Assembly: GCA_016550405.1 (NCBI GenBank)
Contig: JABXGX010000149.1
Span: forward strand, 1-8,906
Direction: 5' to 3'
Source: an archaeon
GTDB lineage: Archaea; Asgardarchaeota; Hermodarchaeia; Hermodarchaeales; Hermodarchaeaceae
Length of the DNA: 8,906 nucleotides
A program made the translations under genes and the position numbers. The notes beneath the pieces were generated by a model. It made no database searches and was not told where the DNA came from. It saw nothing but the letters and a program-made list of their open reading frames with translations. This document shows positions 6,906 through 8,906 of this stretch, one piece after another. Each line of letters opens with the position of its first letter. Position 1 is the stretch's first letter.

Positions 6906-6915
6906 AATTTCTAAC

Positions 6916-6929
6916 ATTCAGATCTGAAT
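6916..6929. repeat. Perfect 14-bp palindrome between convergent genes
   Basis: ATTCAGATCTGAAT reads the same on both strands. It lies between the terminator hairpin and the stop of the convergent minus-strand gene (20 bp away). It could be a protein-binding site or part of the minus gene's 3' end signals. No loop is present, so it is a poor RNA hairpin. Confidence 0.5.
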
Positions 6930-6949
6930 TGAGAATGGCTTCGAATGAC

Positions 6950-7702
6950 TTAAGGCTCGAAGAGTTCAAAGGCTCGTCGTTCTTCTAATGAACTACTTGT
7001 CCACAGAATGTCGCGATCTGAGGAATATATGGCGATTGGAGAGTGAAGATTGTGCCAGAGTTGGATATTCTCGCGTTCCTGTAATAAAGAGCTGATGTAT
7101 GATGTGACGTAGATTAGTTCTGTGCCAATTTTCAGGAAAAAGTTTGAAAATCCAGGAGAATGATAATATGAGGATTGCCAATAGATTTCTCTACCTGAAT
7201 AAGATGAAGTATAGATGAAGGGATATTTGACTTGTCCTACATAGCTTGTTACTTGAATTCGATTAACGGTCTCAGTCCATCCAGGAATTTGATTTACAGT
7301 TAGAGGAAGGACCCATTGATTCTTCTTTCCTTTCTGAATATGCTTACGGGAGGTAATGATGAGTTTCCGAGAGAATTCTTGTATTGGTACCTTTTTTCGT
7401 TCAACAACTAGAAGCGACATGAAGATTTCAGGGCAAAGACTAAGATCCCCTTCACCAAAATAGTCTGAAGCTTTGGCTAAGACCCGCTTTTCTGTTTTGT
7501 AGTGTTTGTAGATAACGTCTTCAAGCGCAGTAAGCTCGTAGAGAGGTTGTGTTGATTTTGGATCAACATGGATGAATATCTCAGCGGCGAGTCCAGCTTC
7601 AGTTTCAAGCGATTTTCACGGGGTATTAGGATCAACGAAACCAAATGGTTTTCCTCCCTTATCTAGGACAGGACAACCAACTAGAGCTTCGAATCTCGCC
7701 AT
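6950..7702 (-). CDS. Unrecognised protein interrupted by one in-frame UGA (pseudogene, error or readthrough)
   Basis: From ATG 7702 the frame reads 28 codons (MARFEALVGCPVLDKGGKPF... to ...DPNTP), a TGA at 7618-7616, then 221 codons to a TAA, all in one frame, 250 codons in total. The later ATG at 7420 is internal: upstream of it the frame is clearly protein-like (EIFIHVDPK, LYELTALEDVIYKHYKTEKRVLAKASDYFGEGDLS) and has no ATG, GTG or TTG between the TGA and 7420. An AGAAGGAT SD and a TATA box support ATG 7702. I recognise no family. The N-terminal half is charged and looks like a compact soluble domain. The C-terminal half is rich in Tyr, Ser, Thr and Trp and looks beta-rich. There is no signal peptide and no clear TM segment. 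CGA (Arg) or TGG (Trp) to TGA would be a one-base nonsense change; Sec is less likely because no CxxU-type motif surrounds the codon. Confidence 0.65.
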
Positions 7703-7709
7703 AGTAACC

Positions 7710-7720
7710 AATCCTTCTGA
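7710..7720. repeat. Left arm of an 11-bp perfect inverted repeat in a divergent promoter
   Basis: AATCCTTCTGA is the exact reverse complement of 7772-7782. This arm contains the minus-strand SD (AGAAGGAT) of the UGA-interrupted gene, 7-10 nt before ATG 7702. Confidence 0.5.
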
Positions 7721-7740
7721 GAGATTATATGAAGAATCTG

Positions 7741-7750
7741 AATATATGTT
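7741..7750 (-). promoter_or_regulatory. TATA-like box for the UGA-interrupted gene
   Basis: On the minus strand AACATATATT predicts a transcript start near 7720, giving a leader of about 18 nt that includes the SD. A second AT-rich element, ATATAATC (7722-7730), is an alternative. Confidence 0.4.
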
Positions 7751-7771
7751 TTTACAGAATGACAGGGGATA

Positions 7772-7782
7772 TCAGAAGGATT
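7772..7782. repeat. Right arm of the 11-bp inverted repeat
   Basis: TCAGAAGGATT pairs exactly with 7710-7720, with 51 bp between the arms. It lies 37 bp before the ATG of the metallo-beta-lactamase gene, near its expected promoter, so an operator role is possible. Confidence 0.5.
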
Positions 7783-7819
7783 AAGTGTCTTAGCGAATAG
7801 GAAATCAGGGGTAATTCGA

Positions 7820-8602
7820 ATGGCGTCTGATACAATGGTCGTGACCGACGCTATTGTGGAAGAGGTACTTGGGGTTACAATTACCACCGTAGTTGACAAT
7901 CAGTCTGCCCAACCCGGATTGAACCATGTCTGGGGATTATCCTTACATGTGAATATTCAGTTTCCAGGCCGGACTGAGGCACTTCTCATGGATACAAGTG
8001 GTAGTGCCCAAGTCTTCCGACATAATACACAGGCATTGAATCTGGATTTTACCAATCTTCGGGCACTAGTTATTACTCATTTTCATCATGATCATTTTGG
8101 GGCTATTCAGCCAGCTTTGGAGTTGATTCATCATACGGATCTAGTTGCCTATCTTCCTGCCAGTCATGATGCGTTGGAGCTCACATTGAGTCAAAGTAAT
8201 ATTCGCTGCGTCATTGCTGAGGAAGCCTCCATTATCCGATCAGGCGTATCGACAACTGGTGCGTTGGGGCCGAAGAAGCTCAAGGAACATGGTGTGGTCA
8301 TCAATGTTGAAAGGGTGGGAATTGTCTTGCTCATAGGGTGTGCGCATCCTAAGGTAGGACGGCTCCTTCAATCTGCGAAGAAAATCTTTCCAGGCCGTCC
8401 AGTTCATGCGGTCATTGGGGGATTTCATTTGAAGACTGAAGAAGAAGGAGTCAGAGTAGGGGAGTTGTTTGTGCGCGAAGAAGTGAACCTTGTTTCACCT
8501 TGTCATTGCACACATAAGTCAGCAAAGGAAGCCATCCGAAGAGTTGTTGGCGATGATGTGTATCGCGAGAATGGGTCGGGAACCATCTTTTCCATAATGT
8601 AG
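7820..8602 (+). CDS. Metallo-beta-lactamase-fold hydrolase, COG1237 (dihydropterin/RFAP synthase-like)
   Basis: The 260-residue protein has the full MBL metal site. LLMDTSGS at 56-62 is the first-strand Asp loop. ITHFHHDHFGA at 85-95 is HxHxDH with H87, H89, D91 and H92. IGCAHPKVG at 172-180 supplies H176. VIGGFHL at 198-204 supplies H203, and SPCHCTHKSA near 226-235 supplies the final His. The GCxHPxxG, GGFHL and PxHCT set is typical of COG1237, often annotated as 7,8-dihydropterin-6-methyl-4-(ribofuranosyl)aminobenzene-5'-phosphate synthase (MJ0301 type) in methanopterin biology, though many members have no proven substrate. AGGGG about 8 nt before ATG 7820 supports this start. A cytosolic enzyme is expected, as no signal peptide is present. 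It is divergent from the UGA-interrupted gene across a 117-bp region with an inverted repeat. Confidence 0.87.
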   Translation: MASDTMVVTDAIVEEVLGVTITTVVDNQSAQPGLNHVWGLSLHVNIQFPGRTEALLMDTSGSAQVFRHNTQALNLDFTNLRALVITHFHHDHFGAIQPALELIHHTDLVAYLPASHDALELTLSQSNIRCVIAEEASIIRSGVSTTGALGPKKLKEHGVVINVERVGIVLLIGCAHPKVGRLLQSAKKIFPGRPVHAVIGGFHLKTEEEGVRVGELFVREEVNLVSPCHCTHKSAKEAIRRVVGDDVYRENGSGTIFSIM

Positions 8603-8671
8603 TGACAAACCGACTTTGGCGAACTATATCAATCAACACTTTTAGTTAGAGGCGCGTCGTTGCTTTTTGGG

Positions 8672-8682
8672 TTTATTTAATA
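8672..8682 (+). promoter_or_regulatory. TATA box for the gene at 8716
   Basis: TTTATTTAATA predicts a start near 8702, leaving a 14-nt leader with GAGG at 8705-8708. A T-run just before it (8664-8668) may terminate the metallo-beta-lactamase transcript. Confidence 0.5.
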
Positions 8683-8715
8683 GGACAAAGAGAGAGATTG
8701 GTGCGAGGTTGGTGT

Positions 8716-8906
8716 ATGAAACCAGAGCAACTGATATTCACTACGACCGTTTTTCCTCAGAAAAGGTCGGAACTCAATACTCTACTCCTTATCGAGAGCA
8801 TTCGTAAATTTGCTGGAGCCTTGGCAAAGAAGCCCGTCTGGGTTTTTACCCCTGAATCATCAAAGCCCCTCCGAGATACCACCATGAAGGGTCTACAAGC
8901 ACTTGA
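8716..8906 (+). CDS. Hypothetical protein, N-terminal fragment (runs off window end)
   Basis: ATG 8716 with GAGG 7 nt upstream opens a frame with no stop to the window edge (63 codons). It begins MKPEQLIFTTTVFPQKRSEL, then LLLIESIRKFAGALAKKPVWVFTPE. An N-terminal beta-strand, a helix with 'ESIRxFaG' and a 'PxWVFxPe' strand resemble an uncharacterised group I have seen as hypothetical proteins, possibly with a nucleotide-sugar-transferase-like fold. That resemblance is recalled and weak. No function is assigned. The rest lies beyond the window. Confidence 0.65.
   Translation, partial: MKPEQLIFTTTVFPQKRSELNTLLLIESIRKFAGALAKKPVWVFTPESSKPLRDTTMKGLQAL

Noticed and set aside
6950..7420. 156-residue gene starting at ATG 7420
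   Set aside because: The frame upstream to 7615, and beyond the UGA to 7702, is protein-like, and promoter and SD support the longer gene.
7572..7784. Short plus-strand open frame
   Set aside because: It is antisense to the start of the UGA-interrupted gene, lacks an SD and crosses the divergent promoter.
1..8906. CRISPR arrays, tRNA/rRNA genes, insertion sequences or phage genes
   Set aside because: No regularly spaced repeats, cloverleaf-like sequence, transposase motifs or terminal inverted repeats of an IS were seen.

Overview
The window looks archaeal. Supporting signs are AT-rich TATA-like boxes about 25 bp ahead of short leaders, Shine-Dalgarno (SD) motifs matching the archaeal GGAGGTGATC consensus, and genes typical of anaerobic archaea: an F420/methylene-H4MPT-reductase-like flavin enzyme, a COG1237-type metallo-beta-lactamase linked to pterin chemistry, an orphan MoaD/ThiS sulfur carrier and a nitronate-monooxygenase-like flavoprotein. 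Base composition is moderate. An uncultivated lineage (Asgard/Thorarchaeota-like or similar) fits, but this is a guess and no marker gene settles it.

Layout. Positions 1-161 (minus) are the N-terminus of pyruvate kinase. It diverges from a MoaD/SAMP-like protein (318-602, +), which converges with a signal-less substrate-binding-protein-fold gene (609-1553, minus) only 6 bp away. Next is a multi-TM HGSNAT/DUF1624-like acyltransferase (1625-2794, minus). It diverges from a pentapeptide-repeat protein with an N-terminal Cys/His cluster and a C-terminal K+-channel-like membrane tail (2986-4184, +). That gene overlaps tail to tail by 4 bp with an LLM-class F420/FMN oxidoreductase (4181-5290, minus), which is preceded in a probable operon by a two-TM small protein (5328-5570, minus). 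A nitronate-monooxygenase/FabK-like flavoprotein (5792-6850, +) ends in a strong hairpin terminator. An unrecognised 250-codon gene (6950-7702, minus) carries one in-frame UGA. It is divergent from the COG1237 metallo-beta-lactamase (7820-8602, +), which is followed by the start of another hypothetical gene (8716 to the edge, +).

The genes do not form one obvious pathway. The flavin, F420, pterin and sulfur-carrier genes fit a redox/cofactor-rich anaerobe, but they sit in separate short transcription units with frequent strand switches.

The observations most worth checking are these. (1) The pentapeptide gene starts at least 140 codons upstream of its first in-frame ATG, from a TTG with an excellent SD, and needs a single-base frameshift that splits a Cys/His cluster. 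(2) Its channel-like tail has lost the potassium selectivity filter. (3) A 250-codon gene is interrupted only by one UGA. (4) A perfect 11-bp inverted repeat brackets the promoter region shared by the UGA gene and the metallo-beta-lactamase.
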